From: Synechocystis sp. LKSZ1
GTDB taxonomy: Bacteria > Cyanobacteriota > Cyanobacteriia > Cyanobacteriales > Microcystaceae
Length of the DNA stretch: 64,000 nucleotides
Direction of reading: 5' to 3'
NCBI RefSeq assembly: GCF_040436315.1
Contig: NZ_AP031572.1
Location: 868,001 to 932,000 of the forward strand
Part shown: piece after piece, positions 1 through 7,887 of the stretch
Layout of the letters: the number at the start of each line of letters is the position of its first letter
How positions within the stretch are numbered: the first letter of the stretch is position 1
The notes under the pieces: model-generated
Told to the model about the DNA's origin: nothing
Database searches by the model: none
Seen by the model: the letters and a program-made list of their open reading frames with translations, nothing else
Position numbers and translations under genes: made by a program

Positions 1-414
1 GCTGAAATTAAAGCAGAAGATAAGGTGCTAGAAGTGGGGACGGGCTGTGGCTATCAGGCTGCAATTCTGGGAGAAATAGCGAAGGAAGTGTATAGCATAG
101 AGATCATCCATCCGCTAGCAGAAGAAGCCCAAAAAATCCTGAGAAAGTTAGGTTATCAGAATATTCATATAAAAGTGGGAGATGGTTATCAAGGATGGTC
201 AGAAAAAGGGCCCTACGATGCCATTATAGTAACAGCGGCACCAGACCATATCCCCCCGGCTCTAATAGAGCAATTAGCTGTAGGAGGGAAAATGATTATA
301 CCTGTGGGTGAGGAATATCAAGAAATAGTGATTGTAACGAAGAAAGTAGAGGGAATTAAGCAGCAAAGAACAATTCCAGTCAGGTTTGTACCCTTAACCC
401 GGAAAATATCTTAG
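1..414 (+). CDS. pcm: Protein-L-isoaspartate O-methyltransferase, 5' end missing
   Basis: Repairs isoaspartyl residues in aged proteins by SAM-dependent methylation. The reading frame is open from base 1, so the N-terminal third lies outside the window and the GTG at 25 is internal. The visible 137 residues begin with the SAM-binding stretch VLEVGTGCGYQAA, continue with a GDGYQGW segment and the family motif YDAIIVTAAPDHIPPAL, and end in IPVRFVPLTRK. This is the standard C-terminal two thirds of PCMT. Nothing looks broken at the stop. Confidence 0.9.
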   Translation, partial: AEIKAEDKVLEVGTGCGYQAAILGEIAKEVYSIEIIHPLAEEAQKILRKLGYQNIHIKVGDGYQGWSEKGPYDAIIVTAAPDHIPPALIEQLAVGGKMIIPVGEEYQEIVIVTKKVEGIKQQRTIPVRFVPLTRKIS

Positions 415-447
415 AATAAACTAGAAAAAAGGCAATTTTCTGGGGTT

Positions 448-846
448 TCAACGCTCTTGTAACCATTGGAAAGAAACGACGTTTAGTAAGAATCCAACGA
501 TGAGTAGCATGACCATGAGCGTAATTTGATACCAGAGAATAGGATGGACATTGAGATCTGCTAAAAGATGGGAAAAGTTAAGCAAGCTATAGAGAATAGT
601 GAGACTAAAGTGAAACCATCTAAAGAATTTAGCTTGGGTAAAAAGGATAGTAATTAATGCCAGTATAGGGAAAGAGAAAAAAGCTAGCATTAGCCACAGA
701 ATAGGAGTAATCTCATTTATATCCTTAGCTTTAAATTCAGCCACACTAAGATTATGAAAGAGTGGCATTAATCCTAGGTCTGTGTGAAATAGGAGCATTA
801 ACAAAAAGACTATCCAGAGGATGATAATTTGAGTTCTGGGATTCAT
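448..846 (-). CDS. Small four-helix membrane protein, unknown function
   Basis: A 132-residue protein counted from the ATG at 846 (MNPRTQII...). It is almost entirely hydrophobic, with about four predicted membrane helices (roughly residues 5-25, 45-68, 72-95 and 105-127). The frame stays open further upstream to 1131, but that part is rich in Pro, Ser and Arg and reads into cassette-like DNA, so the internal ATG is preferred although no good ribosome binding site precedes it. It is convergent with pcm. I do not recognise the family. Confidence 0.5.
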   Translation of the reverse strand: MNPRTQIIILWIVFLLMLLFHTDLGLMPLFHNLSVAEFKAKDINEITPILWLMLAFFSFPILALITILFTQAKFFRWFHFSLTILYSLLNFSHLLADLNVHPILWYQITLMVMLLIVGFLLNVVSFQWLQER

Positions 847-1251
847 AGTATGAGGCAAGGGATAAAATACTGAAATTCTCAATAATGGTAAAAAAATAGC
901 ATAAAAAAAGATCTCAACAGTAATCCGTCGAGGTGAGGATAGGAATTTATGTAGCCGCTTTAAAGCATTTGGCGTGGCTGGACTTACTCGGTTCAAGGGC
1001 CAGGGGTTCATCAAGGAGACCGAGGCATTGGGCTTCGTTATCCACCAGGCAGAATGACCCCCGGCACAAGGCGAGGAACAGGACGACGGAGAAGGCAAGA
1101 AACAAAACAGAACCAAACCTAAGGGAGACAAGGGCGAGCAGTCTGATAATCAAGGCCCCCACCATAGCCCCGCAGGGCCAAGAACAATGGTGGCAACGAA
1201 AGGTGAGTTGATGCCGGAGGCACCCTTGACCCCGTAGGTAGAATGGCCAAA
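847..1251. other. Cassette-like remnant region without a convincing gene
   Basis: This stretch lies immediately downstream (minus-strand sense) of the HEAT-protein cassette, after the R' box GTTTGGC (minus strand, 1246-1252). If it is a fourth cassette, its attC should contain GCCAAAC on the minus strand. The nearest match is GCCAAAT at 966-972, followed by AT-rich DNA, so the site is degenerate. Open frames exist on both strands (for example 947-1165 minus, hydrophobic with Cys-rich ends) but neither has a ribosome binding site. I treat it as decayed cassette DNA. Confidence 0.35.
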
Positions 1252-1329
1252 CTTGGCGTGGCGGTGCAGTGCTTTTACAATGGCGAAGCCATGGCCCTTG
1301 TTGGCGTCCGCTTGACTGCCCAGTTAGGC
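1246..1329 (-). repeat. attC site of the HEAT-protein cassette
   Basis: On the minus strand it begins GCCTAAC (plus-strand GTTAGGC at 1323-1329), continues TGGGCAGTCAAGCGGACGCC and closes with GTTTGGC (plus GCCAAAC at 1246-1252). The two outer boxes are nearly perfect inverted repeats 84 bp apart. The CAAGCGGAC segment is typical of attC left arms. The R' box has one deviation from GTTRRRY. Confidence 0.65.
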
Positions 1330-1444
1330 GATGGATTTTGGGCTTTGATGTTGCGCTTCATTGTTGAGTTCAAAATGCTTGAATCTAGGCTGGGGCGCGA
1401 AGAGGAATGCCCTTGCTTAAGTCTTGGCCCTGGAGCTGGAATTT

Positions 1445-1813
1445 TCACGACGAATTATCTTTCTGCAAGGATACGTTCAAGTACGTTTGCAGATCCTCCG
1501 CAGCGCATTCGGCTTGCCCACGAACATAGTCATGGGCATCGGTGAGCGCCCGAGAAATGACTGGGAGTGCTACTGGGAGGTTCAATGCTCGGCAAGTTCG
1601 AGCAATGTGACCTAAACCAAGTACAGCGTTTCCTCGAACATTGAAGTCTGGATGACTGGCTAGGCGGTAGCAGATTTCTTCTGCCCACTCGCGGTCACAG
1701 TCTGGCGCATTCATGCCAATGACTATTGGCACATAGAGAAGGTCTTCTGGCTTACCCTCAGCCAAGACCGCCTCCACATCAGCTTCCATCCACCCTTGCT
1801 TAAATGGTTCCAT
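1445..1813 (-). CDS. HEAT-repeat-like cassette protein
   Basis: A 122-residue soluble protein starting at the ATG at 1813 (MEPFKQGWMEADVEAVL). The longer frame up to 1951 would translate the attC site just upstream, so it is rejected. It has two helical-repeat-like segments: LYVPIVIGM...WAEEICYRLASHPDFNVRGNA and VLPVISRALTDAHDYVRGQAECAAEDL-like sequence, both with the D-x-x-V-R-G turn of HEAT/PBS-type repeats. Such small HEAT-like proteins are common in gene cassettes. No catalytic motif is visible, so a protein-interaction role is the most that can be said. Confidence 0.6.
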   Translation of the reverse strand: MEPFKQGWMEADVEAVLAEGKPEDLLYVPIVIGMNAPDCDREWAEEICYRLASHPDFNVRGNAVLGLGHIARTCRALNLPVALPVISRALTDAHDYVRGQAECAAEDLQTYLNVSLQKDNSS

Positions 1814-1819
1814 GTGATG

Positions 1820-1904
1820 GCCTAACGGTAAAATTGAGCGACAGCGAGTAGACCAGAACGTAGCGAGAAGACCCCCTACTGTCCGCTCCACTGCCTTGTT
1901 AGAC
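1820..1904 (-). repeat. attC site of the LysR/TauE cassette
   Basis: Minus strand: opens GTCTAAC (plus GTTAGAC, 1898-1904), then AAGGCAGTGGAGCGGACAG, and closes CTGTCGCTCAATTTTACC followed by GTTAGGC (plus GCCTAAC, 1820-1826). Both outer boxes fit the attC consensus RYYYAAC / GTTRRRY exactly, they are 85 bp apart, and the inner arms GGAGCGGACAG and CTGTCGCTC pair with a small bulge. This is the clearest attC of the array. Confidence 0.8.
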
Positions 1905-2016
1905 TGCGTTGTTGAGCGATTGCCTATGAACAGGGCGAACTTAGCTTTCAATCAGTCTTGTGTTCTCCATGTAAGCACAAAGCCTCACCCAACCTAAATG
2001 AGTGAGATGCTTTAAC

Positions 2017-2379
2017 TTATTTGGATAATATCATTTTGAGCGAGATCGCCATCAATAACCCGCCAAACACTTTCTCTAGCCAGAAGTTAGAAATTCCGGT
2101 CGCCAGTTTTGCCCCCAACAGTCCACCGATTAAGAACCCTATACAAATTAGTGCTGCAACCTGTAAGTTGACGTAGCCTTGCTTGTAGTAAGTCCAGGCA
2201 GCCAGCAACCCCACAGGAGGAACGAGTAGAGCTAAAGTTGTGCCCTGTGCCTCGTGTTGGGCAAACCCGAACCCAAAAACTAGTGCAGGAACAATAAATA
2301 CACCACCACCAATGCCAATTAAGCCACTGAGAAAGCCAGCACCTACACCCAAAAGTAGATATAACAATCCAGGAATCAT
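2017..2379 (-). CDS. TauE/SafE family half-size membrane permease
   Basis: A 120-residue membrane protein of the sulfite exporter / DUF81 family. Residues 1-35 carry the family signature GAGFLSGLIGIGGGVFIVPAL, followed by three further hydrophobic helices. This is one repeat unit only; the usual protein is about 240-260 residues with two such repeats, so it either dimerises (half-size versions are known) or is truncated. It is divergent from the LysR gene at 2580 with about 200 bp between them, the usual layout for a LysR regulator and its target. Substrate unknown (sulfur anions or organosulfonates are common for the family). Confidence 0.75.
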   Translation of the reverse strand: MIPGLLYLLLGVGAGFLSGLIGIGGGVFIVPALVFGFGFAQHEAQGTTLALLVPPVGLLAAWTYYKQGYVNLQVAALICIGFLIGGLLGAKLATGISNFWLEKVFGGLLMAISLKMILSK

Positions 2380-2579
2380 GTGTAAATACCCCTACGAGAA
2401 TTAATGAAGGCAAATCCGCTAACAGGTGCTTTCATCGCCCAACCTTTATTGCGACAGAAAATTTTACCCTCTCTGATACTTCATCATAAGGAGCATGATT
2501 GATAGCCACAAACATTCTTTTCGCTACTATCAATCGGTAAAATCGATTAATTGGCTTCAACAATTCGCCTATGGCAAGG

Positions 2580-3509
2580 ATGACACTGGATCAACTACGA
2601 ATTTTCTTGGTAGTGGCAGAGCAACTGCATTTTACTCGCGCTGCAGAAATTCTATATATGACTCAATCCTCCGTCAGTGCAGCGGTTCAAAATCTAGAAG
2701 AGTCTTATGGAATTAAGCTTTTTAGTCGTGTAGGTCGCCGCATCGAAATCACTGAAGCTGGACGACTGCTATATCATGAGGCTCAAAAGATTTTAGAACA
2801 AGTTGATTTAACAGAACGGGGATTGCAAGAACTCAATAATCTGCAACGTGGTGAACTGAAGTTAGGCAGCAGCCTTACAATCGGTAATTACTGGTTGCCT
2901 CAAAAAATTAGTTTATTTAAGCAACGCTATCCAAGGATTGATATTTCTTGCACACTCGCGAACACAGCAGAGATTATCGCTGGAACAGCGCATGGCTTGT
3001 TTGACATGAGCTTTATTGAAGGGGAAGTAGATGAGAAATCTAAGAACTGTTTACAGCAGGAGGTTGTTGGAGGGGATCACCTACGGCTGTTAGTTGGACA
3101 ACCCCATCCCTGGTTTGTAGTTGATTCAGTTCCCGTCTCGGCACTGTTAACAACCTCCTGGGTCATGCGGGAACAGGGTTCAGGCACTCGTGCAATCTTT
3201 GAACGCACCCTAAAAGCATGGGGTATTAATCCTGATGAACTCAACATTATTCTGGAAATGAACAGTGGTGAAATGGTCAAAGCAGTCGTTGAAAGTGGTG
3301 TTGGCGCTACCGTTCTCTCCGAACTGATGGTCAAAAAAGAGTTGCAAGTTCAAAGTTTGGCAGCGATCGCTATTCACAATTCAGCCACCGAGTCGCTTTC
3401 TATTTGTCGTTCGTTTAAGTTGCTCAGATCTCTTTGTCGTTTTCAAACTAAGGCAAGTCAGGTGTTTAGACTAATGTTAGTCGAATCAAGCGGGTTACTC
3501 GAACAGTGA
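2580..3509 (+). CDS. LysR family transcriptional regulator
   Basis: About 309 residues from the ATG at 2580 (MTLDQLRIFLVVAEQLHF); another ATG lies 9 bp upstream. Residues 1-60 form the LysR winged helix (FTRAAEILYMTQSSVSAAVQ), followed by the linker and a type-2 periplasmic-binding-like effector domain with the typical GELKLGSSLTIGNYWLP and GVGATVLSELMV segments. It lies divergently from the TauE/SafE gene, which it probably controls, and both sit in one integron-type cassette. The last 40 residues look diverged from close relatives (RSFKLLRSLCRFQTKASQ), but no frameshift is evident. Confidence 0.85.
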   Translation: MTLDQLRIFLVVAEQLHFTRAAEILYMTQSSVSAAVQNLEESYGIKLFSRVGRRIEITEAGRLLYHEAQKILEQVDLTERGLQELNNLQRGELKLGSSLTIGNYWLPQKISLFKQRYPRIDISCTLANTAEIIAGTAHGLFDMSFIEGEVDEKSKNCLQQEVVGGDHLRLLVGQPHPWFVVDSVPVSALLTTSWVMREQGSGTRAIFERTLKAWGINPDELNIILEMNSGEMVKAVVESGVGATVLSELMVKKELQVQSLAAIAIHNSATESLSICRSFKLLRSLCRFQTKASQVFRLMLVESSGLLEQ

Positions 3510-3551
3510 ACAAAGTGTCTTAAGACTATTAACAAAAAACATCTTTAGCGG

Positions 3552-3636
3552 TCTAACAGTCGCGACACCGGACACAGACTACTCCAGCTATCAATCAGCA
3601 TACTCCAAAGTTCCGGTGCATCGCGGTTGTTAGCAT
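3552..3636 (-). repeat. attC site of the dioxygenase cassette
   Basis: Minus strand: opens TGCTAAC (plus GTTAGCA, 3630-3636) six bases after the dioxygenase stop, then AACCGCGATGCACCGGAAC, and closes TGTCCGGTGTCGCGACT followed by GTTAGAC (plus GTCTAAC, 3552-3558). The inner arms ATGCACCGGA and TCCGGTGTCGCG are near-perfect inverted repeats. R'' does not fit RYYYAAC at its first base but exactly complements the GTTAGCA that opens this cassette at 4457-4463. Confidence 0.75.
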
Positions 3637-3641
3637 TCTGT

Positions 3642-4451
3642 TCACCAGACATACATGCTCGACTTTTTATTCAGGATTGTGAGATTCAACTGTTCTGAAG
3701 TGGGACATTGAGCCACCCCATAACAGACATGCAGCGGTAAAAGATGCTCTTCTCTAGGATGGCAATATCTTGTACCCTGAGCTGCACTCCAATCAACTAG
3801 CATCTGGCTTCTTTTCTCCTCCGTATACTCATGGTTTGAACAAACGTCCATTAACCACTGCTCAAAAGAGTGATTGAGTTGACGAGACTCAGCGGTATCG
3901 GGTGAAAAAAATGCCTTTAAATTATGAAATGAAAACCCTGAGCCAATTACTAAGATATTTTGTTGGCTCAGTCCCTCAAGAGCACGCCCAATTCTGATGT
4001 GATGAAATGGATCTAGCGTATTTACGAGAGACATTTGAACGCATGGAATATTTGCCTCTGGATACATAATCTTGAGTGGTACAAAAACACCGTGATCAAA
4101 CCCTCTGGTTGGATCTAGTTTTGCATCAATCCCTGAATTGCTTAGCATCCTCTGGATTTCACCCGCTAAAGACGGCTCACCAAGGCAGGGATATTGAATT
4201 TCGTAGGATTCGGCGGGAAACCCATAGTAGTCGTAGATCAAGGAGGGATTCTGTCCACTAGTGATAGTAGGAGTTAGTTCTTCCCAATGAGCACTGACTA
4301 CTATAAGCGCGTCGGGTTGGGGGATAATTGCAGCGAGGCTTTGCAGACATGAAACCATTTCCTGATGATTTGGATCTCCTAGCAACGGTAGAGGCCCACC
4401 GCCGTGCGAGATAAATAGAGCTTTAGGTATATATTTCATCATAAATTTCAT
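3642..4451 (-). CDS. Extradiol ring-cleavage dioxygenase, DODA/LigB type
   Basis: A class III (LigB-fold) non-haem iron dioxygenase of the 4,5-DOPA dioxygenase / YgiD group, about 269 residues (a second possible start, MKYIPKALF, lies 15 bases in). Metal-ligand regions are visible: FISHGGGPLPLL near the N terminus, VVSAHWEE around residue 55, GFDHGVFVPLKIMYP around residue 120, and GSGFSFHNLKAF around residue 180. It is the only gene of a 905-bp integron-type cassette; its attC begins six bases after the stop. The substrate in a cyanobacterium is unknown. Confidence 0.85.
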   Translation of the reverse strand: MKFMMKYIPKALFISHGGGPLPLLGDPNHQEMVSCLQSLAAIIPQPDALIVVSAHWEELTPTITSGQNPSLIYDYYGFPAESYEIQYPCLGEPSLAGEIQRMLSNSGIDAKLDPTRGFDHGVFVPLKIMYPEANIPCVQMSLVNTLDPFHHIRIGRALEGLSQQNILVIGSGFSFHNLKAFFSPDTAESRQLNHSFEQWLMDVCSNHEYTEEKRSQMLVDWSAAQGTRYCHPREEHLLPLHVCYGVAQCPTSEQLNLTILNKKSSMYVW

Positions 4452-4491
4452 GCGAATGCTAACTAGAGATTAGGCAGGGTAAGCAAAAGAA

Positions 4492-4719
4492 TCAATCAGG
4501 ACTTACGCAAGAGTCATAGGAATATCGGGATGCTGAAGTTGTTGGCCCACCAATTAGAGAGGTGTTCAGAGTAGAGACGTTCGGCTCCCTCTGCATTGCG
4601 CTCCTTGAGGAAATTAATGAGTTGGGTATAGGACGGCAAAGACGTTGCCATTCAGCTTGGTCTTCGGGGGAGAGTGATTGTAAGGCTCTGTCAACGAGTC
4701 TGGGTCTGGATTTTTTCAT
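4492..4719 (-). pseudogene. Small ORF coupled to the CHAT gene, probably a decayed gene
   Basis: The ATG at 4719 overlaps the stop of the TPR-CHAT gene by four bases (ATGA), so a 75-residue product MKKSRPRLVDRALQSLSPED... would be translationally coupled. The second half is odd: a different minus-strand frame over about 4500-4640 reads QLINFLKERNAEGAERLYSE, which resembles the last helix pair of FCD/GntR-type domains. The 3' end runs into GGACTTACGCA (4499-4509), a sequence resembling cyanobacterial IS termini. This suggests a frameshifted, IS-truncated gene. Function unknown. Confidence 0.35.
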
Positions 4720-7625
4720 GGTGTACTTGAGATTGCCGTTTCGATTAAGGTAAAAGCGGCCCAATCCACCGGCTGAGGGTAAGTTTTTCGCACGGTCAAT
4801 ATGGCCTGTCGCAGGGCCTCTGCTTTATCCATTTTTTGGCTGAGATTTCGATAAAATTCCGTCATCAGCGGTGTCGTTGGGACATCAGGGACAGCCCAGA
4901 GCGTTACTACCACACTAGCGGCGCCTGCGGAGAGAAAGGAACGAGAAAGGCCAATGACGCCATCCCCCGTAATACGGCCCTGGCCGGTTTCACAGGCACT
5001 GAGAACGACGAGTTGGGCCTTGAGTTGCAGGTTAAAAATTTCTGCTGCCGTCAAGAGGCCATCATTGGCTTGGCCGGTTCCCGTCGGGGCCAGGGCAATC
5101 CAACTCTGTAACCCTTGTTGGTCATCGGTCTTGCCGTGGGTGGCCAAGTGAATGATTGATGCTTGCTTCATCCGGGAGAGAACTAAATCTTTACTTGCTT
5201 GGTTGCCGATTAGGGGTGTCGTCTTCAATAAAGCGGCAATGGCCCTGGCCTCCTGTTCTGCACCAGGCAAGCTGGATAGGGATAGAGGCGACTGGCCGGG
5301 CCAGAGAGACACCTGAGGCATGGTAGGATTACCCACTACCAGCGGCTCCTGCTTCGGGTTAGGGCCTTGCGGCGGAGATGGCCGGCTAAGACTTAGGGCC
5401 TGAATAGAAGGGGCTGTCAATAGAGGGTACTGTTCAATCAGATATTGTCCTTGGGAATTCTGCAGGGCCCCAAAGGGAACTAGAAACAAACTGCCTTGGG
5501 GAATGATGATGACCTTGGTATTAGCTGGCAGGGCCGAGCGGATAGGCTGGATCAGTAATTGATAGAGTTGTTGCAGATGGGCATTGAAACGAGTGTTGGA
5601 GTTGGTTGATGGCCGACCAGGATTAAGAGCAGGATTAAAGGCTACCGTAACGCCTCGGGAAGCCAGGGATTTTTCGACGATGCCCCGCTCACAGGCAAAA
5701 CTACCAAAACAACGGGCCTGGGCAATGACTTTACCGAGGGAAACTGAGGTTGGCCCTTGGGGTAAAGGAACGGCGTGAAATAATACTTCTCCCGTGGGTT
5801 TAACCACCCAGATTAATAGCTTTTCTTGGCGCAGAAGGGAGTATTCCACCAGCGTTGCTTTTCGGCTTTGGGCCACTTGCTGAATTTTGGTCAGGGAAAG
5901 GGGGGGGACTCGATGCGACTGAGCGTAGTTCGTTTCTCCACCACTGGCGAGTAATTCGACAAAGGCCCTGGCCCTCCCCCGTTCGGCAATTTCAAGGGCC
6001 TGAGCAATTTTAGCGGCACTGCCCTGCTCAATCAGAACTTCTTGCAAATTTTCATAGACGGATTGTTGGGTCTCAAAAATAGAAATCTTGTGGCGGTCAG
6101 CCAGATTCACCCGCAAGGACTCTAAAATTTCGATGGAGGAGCGGAGCTGGCTTTCTGCAAGCTCCAGTTGCCCTGTTTGTCGGAGGGAATACCCCAGTTG
6201 GTTACGGGCCAGAGCTTCTCCTCGACGATTGCCCAATTGTTGCCAGAGTTGTAAGGCCTGTTCAAAGCGCTTAATGGCTTCCTCAGCTTGACCCTGGCGG
6301 AGCAGAATCATCCCCAATTGAAACAGTGCTTCAGCTTGGCCATCTCGGTCATTGATGTGGGTCAGGATTTGATAGGCTTTTTGCTGGGCGTCGAGGGCCT
6401 CCACCAGTTTATTCTCTGCCAAATAGCACTGACTGAGGTGTAACAGGATCAGACTGCGGGTTCCTTGGTCTTCGTAGAAACGCTGATAAGCCTCCCACAA
6501 ACGGCCCTGAGCCAGGGTATAATCCCCCTGGAGATAATCCACTTCTGCCAATTCAATTATGGCCCGGCTATAACCGTGGGCCAGTGCCCACTGTAGGTTT
6601 TCCTGGGCAAGGTCATACTGGCCCAGGGCCTGATAGATACGTCCTAAGAAATAACGGGCCCCTGGTAATTGGTTGGGGTTACTTTGCGCTTGTTGTTCGA
6701 GGCTGAGGGCCAAATCGAGGGCCTGTTGGTATTGAGCACTATCCAGCAGACTACTGAGACGTTGATAGGGATCGGCGGCCTGGGGATTCGGCAGTTTCCG
6801 CACCACAATGTCATCCAACCAGGCCGTGCCAGTATTCACGGACAGAATGCGGAAGTCTATGTAATCGTTATGCCCAATATTGATGGTGGTTTTAAACGGT
6901 TGCCAATCATAACTTCCCGGCGGTAGGGGCGGTAAACGCTTCGTCCAGGCAGCATCAATGGCAAAACCGACGGCTCCTCCACTCAGGTTGTCAGCTTTGG
7001 CATAGTAGGAAATTTCGTATAAACCATTGGGTTCCAGGCCGGAAATCCGTTGGGAAAGGGTAGTAAAGACATGGGGCGCACTCGGGGAGTAGTTAGTTAC
7101 ACGTAGAGAACTTTGCCCACTATGGAATTGAGCCCGGTCGCGTTTCATAAAGGCGCGGGCATTCAGACTATTCCACCAGGTTCCAAAGGCAAAGGGGCCT
7201 TCCTGGCGTTCGTAGTGGCCAGTGCCCCAGGGGAGAATCAACCCCTGCTCAAAACCACCGTTCTGGAGGAGGTTATGGGGGTCGGCAACCAGGGCTGGCC
7301 TCGGCGGCAACAAACTCTGTTCTTGATGTGCAGTCTGGAAATAGGTTTGGAATTGGGCTGGATTTCCTTGGGCCAAGGCCACAGCCGCTAGATTATTTAA
7401 GACTTCTACTCGTAGGGCCGAGGGAGTATTCTGAGCCCTGAGTTGCTGATAGGCCTGTTGATAGTATTGCTGGGCCTGCTCATAGTTTCCCTGGTCAAAG
7501 GCCTGGTCTCCCTGGTGCAAAAGGTCTTCAAGAGAAGAGGCGCGTTGGGGCCCCGCGAGGGCCGTTCCCGTCCATCCCAAGCAACTGAGTAGTACTAACC
7601 ATGGCCAAAGAGTGTAGCCTTTCAA
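4716..7625 (-). CDS. Secreted TPR protein with CHAT protease domain
   Basis: 969 residues from a TTG start at 7625, supported by GGAGG nine bases upstream. Residues 1-25 form a signal peptide ending TALA, so the protein is exported. A short TPR stretch (30-95) is followed by a jelly-roll-like carbohydrate-binding-type domain (about 118-282, starting NLLQNGGFEQGLILPW). TPRs follow from 290 to about 540, then a C-terminal CHAT (caspase-like) domain. The His-Cys dyad is intact: His830 in HLATHG and Cys878 in LSACETGQG. TPR-CHAT proteins are common in cyanobacteria; the inserted sugar-binding-like domain is less usual. Function: presumed peptidase or scaffold, target unknown. Confidence 0.85.
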   Translation of the reverse strand: MKGYTLWPWLVLLSCLGWTGTALAGPQRASSLEDLLHQGDQAFDQGNYEQAQQYYQQAYQQLRAQNTPSALRVEVLNNLAAVALAQGNPAQFQTYFQTAHQEQSLLPPRPALVADPHNLLQNGGFEQGLILPWGTGHYERQEGPFAFGTWWNSLNARAFMKRDRAQFHSGQSSLRVTNYSPSAPHVFTTLSQRISGLEPNGLYEISYYAKADNLSGGAVGFAIDAAWTKRLPPLPPGSYDWQPFKTTINIGHNDYIDFRILSVNTGTAWLDDIVVRKLPNPQAADPYQRLSSLLDSAQYQQALDLALSLEQQAQSNPNQLPGARYFLGRIYQALGQYDLAQENLQWALAHGYSRAIIELAEVDYLQGDYTLAQGRLWEAYQRFYEDQGTRSLILLHLSQCYLAENKLVEALDAQQKAYQILTHINDRDGQAEALFQLGMILLRQGQAEEAIKRFEQALQLWQQLGNRRGEALARNQLGYSLRQTGQLELAESQLRSSIEILESLRVNLADRHKISIFETQQSVYENLQEVLIEQGSAAKIAQALEIAERGRARAFVELLASGGETNYAQSHRVPPLSLTKIQQVAQSRKATLVEYSLLRQEKLLIWVVKPTGEVLFHAVPLPQGPTSVSLGKVIAQARCFGSFACERGIVEKSLASRGVTVAFNPALNPGRPSTNSNTRFNAHLQQLYQLLIQPIRSALPANTKVIIIPQGSLFLVPFGALQNSQGQYLIEQYPLLTAPSIQALSLSRPSPPQGPNPKQEPLVVGNPTMPQVSLWPGQSPLSLSSLPGAEQEARAIAALLKTTPLIGNQASKDLVLSRMKQASIIHLATHGKTDDQQGLQSWIALAPTGTGQANDGLLTAAEIFNLQLKAQLVVLSACETGQGRITGDGVIGLSRSFLSAGAASVVVTLWAVPDVPTTPLMTEFYRNLSQKMDKAEALRQAILTVRKTYPQPVDWAAFTLIETAISSTP

Positions 7626-7761
7626 CTCGCCAGGCCTCCCCTAGTTTGGGCGCTATCTCCACTTTAGCGCGAGGCCAGCATTCAGCGTTCTAATTCAGAT
7701 AGCGACTGAAACTATTAAGACCAGACCTATGGAGCCGTCTTGCTGAACACTTTGAATTGAA

Positions 7762-7835
7762 TCGGGATGACAGGATTTGAACCTGCGGCATCTTGCTCCC
7801 AAAGCAAGCGCGCTACCAAGCTGCGCTACATCCCG
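7762..7835 (-). tRNA. tRNA-Pro(TGG)
   Basis: A complete 74-nt cloverleaf on the minus strand: acceptor CGGGATG/CATCCCG, D arm GCGC...GCGC, anticodon stem CTTGC/GCAAG around loop TTTGGGA (anticodon TGG), and T arm with GGTTCAAATCC. Discriminator base A. The 3' CCA is not encoded. Confidence 0.95.
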
Positions 7836-7887
7836 TAGTCATGCCTTCCCATTCTAGGCGAAAGGTTGGCGGATTGTCACCCCAAGG

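Larger units (their letters stand above)
1252..4462 (-). mobile_element. Array of three integron-type gene cassettes (no integrase seen)
   Basis: Three head-to-tail cassettes, all read on the minus strand. In each, the first bases after the G^TT cut site are the reverse complement of the R'' box of the cassette's own attC, as expected for cassettes that once circularised. Dioxygenase cassette 3558-4462: starts GTTAGCA, attC R'' TGCTAAC. LysR/TauE cassette 1826-3557: starts GTTAGAC, R'' GTCTAAC. HEAT cassette 1252-1825: starts GTTAGGC, R'' GCCTAAC. No intI-like gene is present in the window, so this is an attC cluster lacking an integrase. The border match is read directly; the integron origin is inferred from it. 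Confidence 0.75.

Noticed and set aside
933-1211. Rightward and leftward frames in the 0.9-1.2 kb region
   Set aside because: Compositionally biased frames (Arg/Pro-rich one way, Leu/Ser/Val-rich the other) without start signals; typical of GC-skewed non-coding cassette DNA.
1814-1951. N-terminal extension of the HEAT-like protein
   Set aside because: It would translate the attC site at 1820-1904; the ATG at 1813 immediately after the cassette border is the better start.
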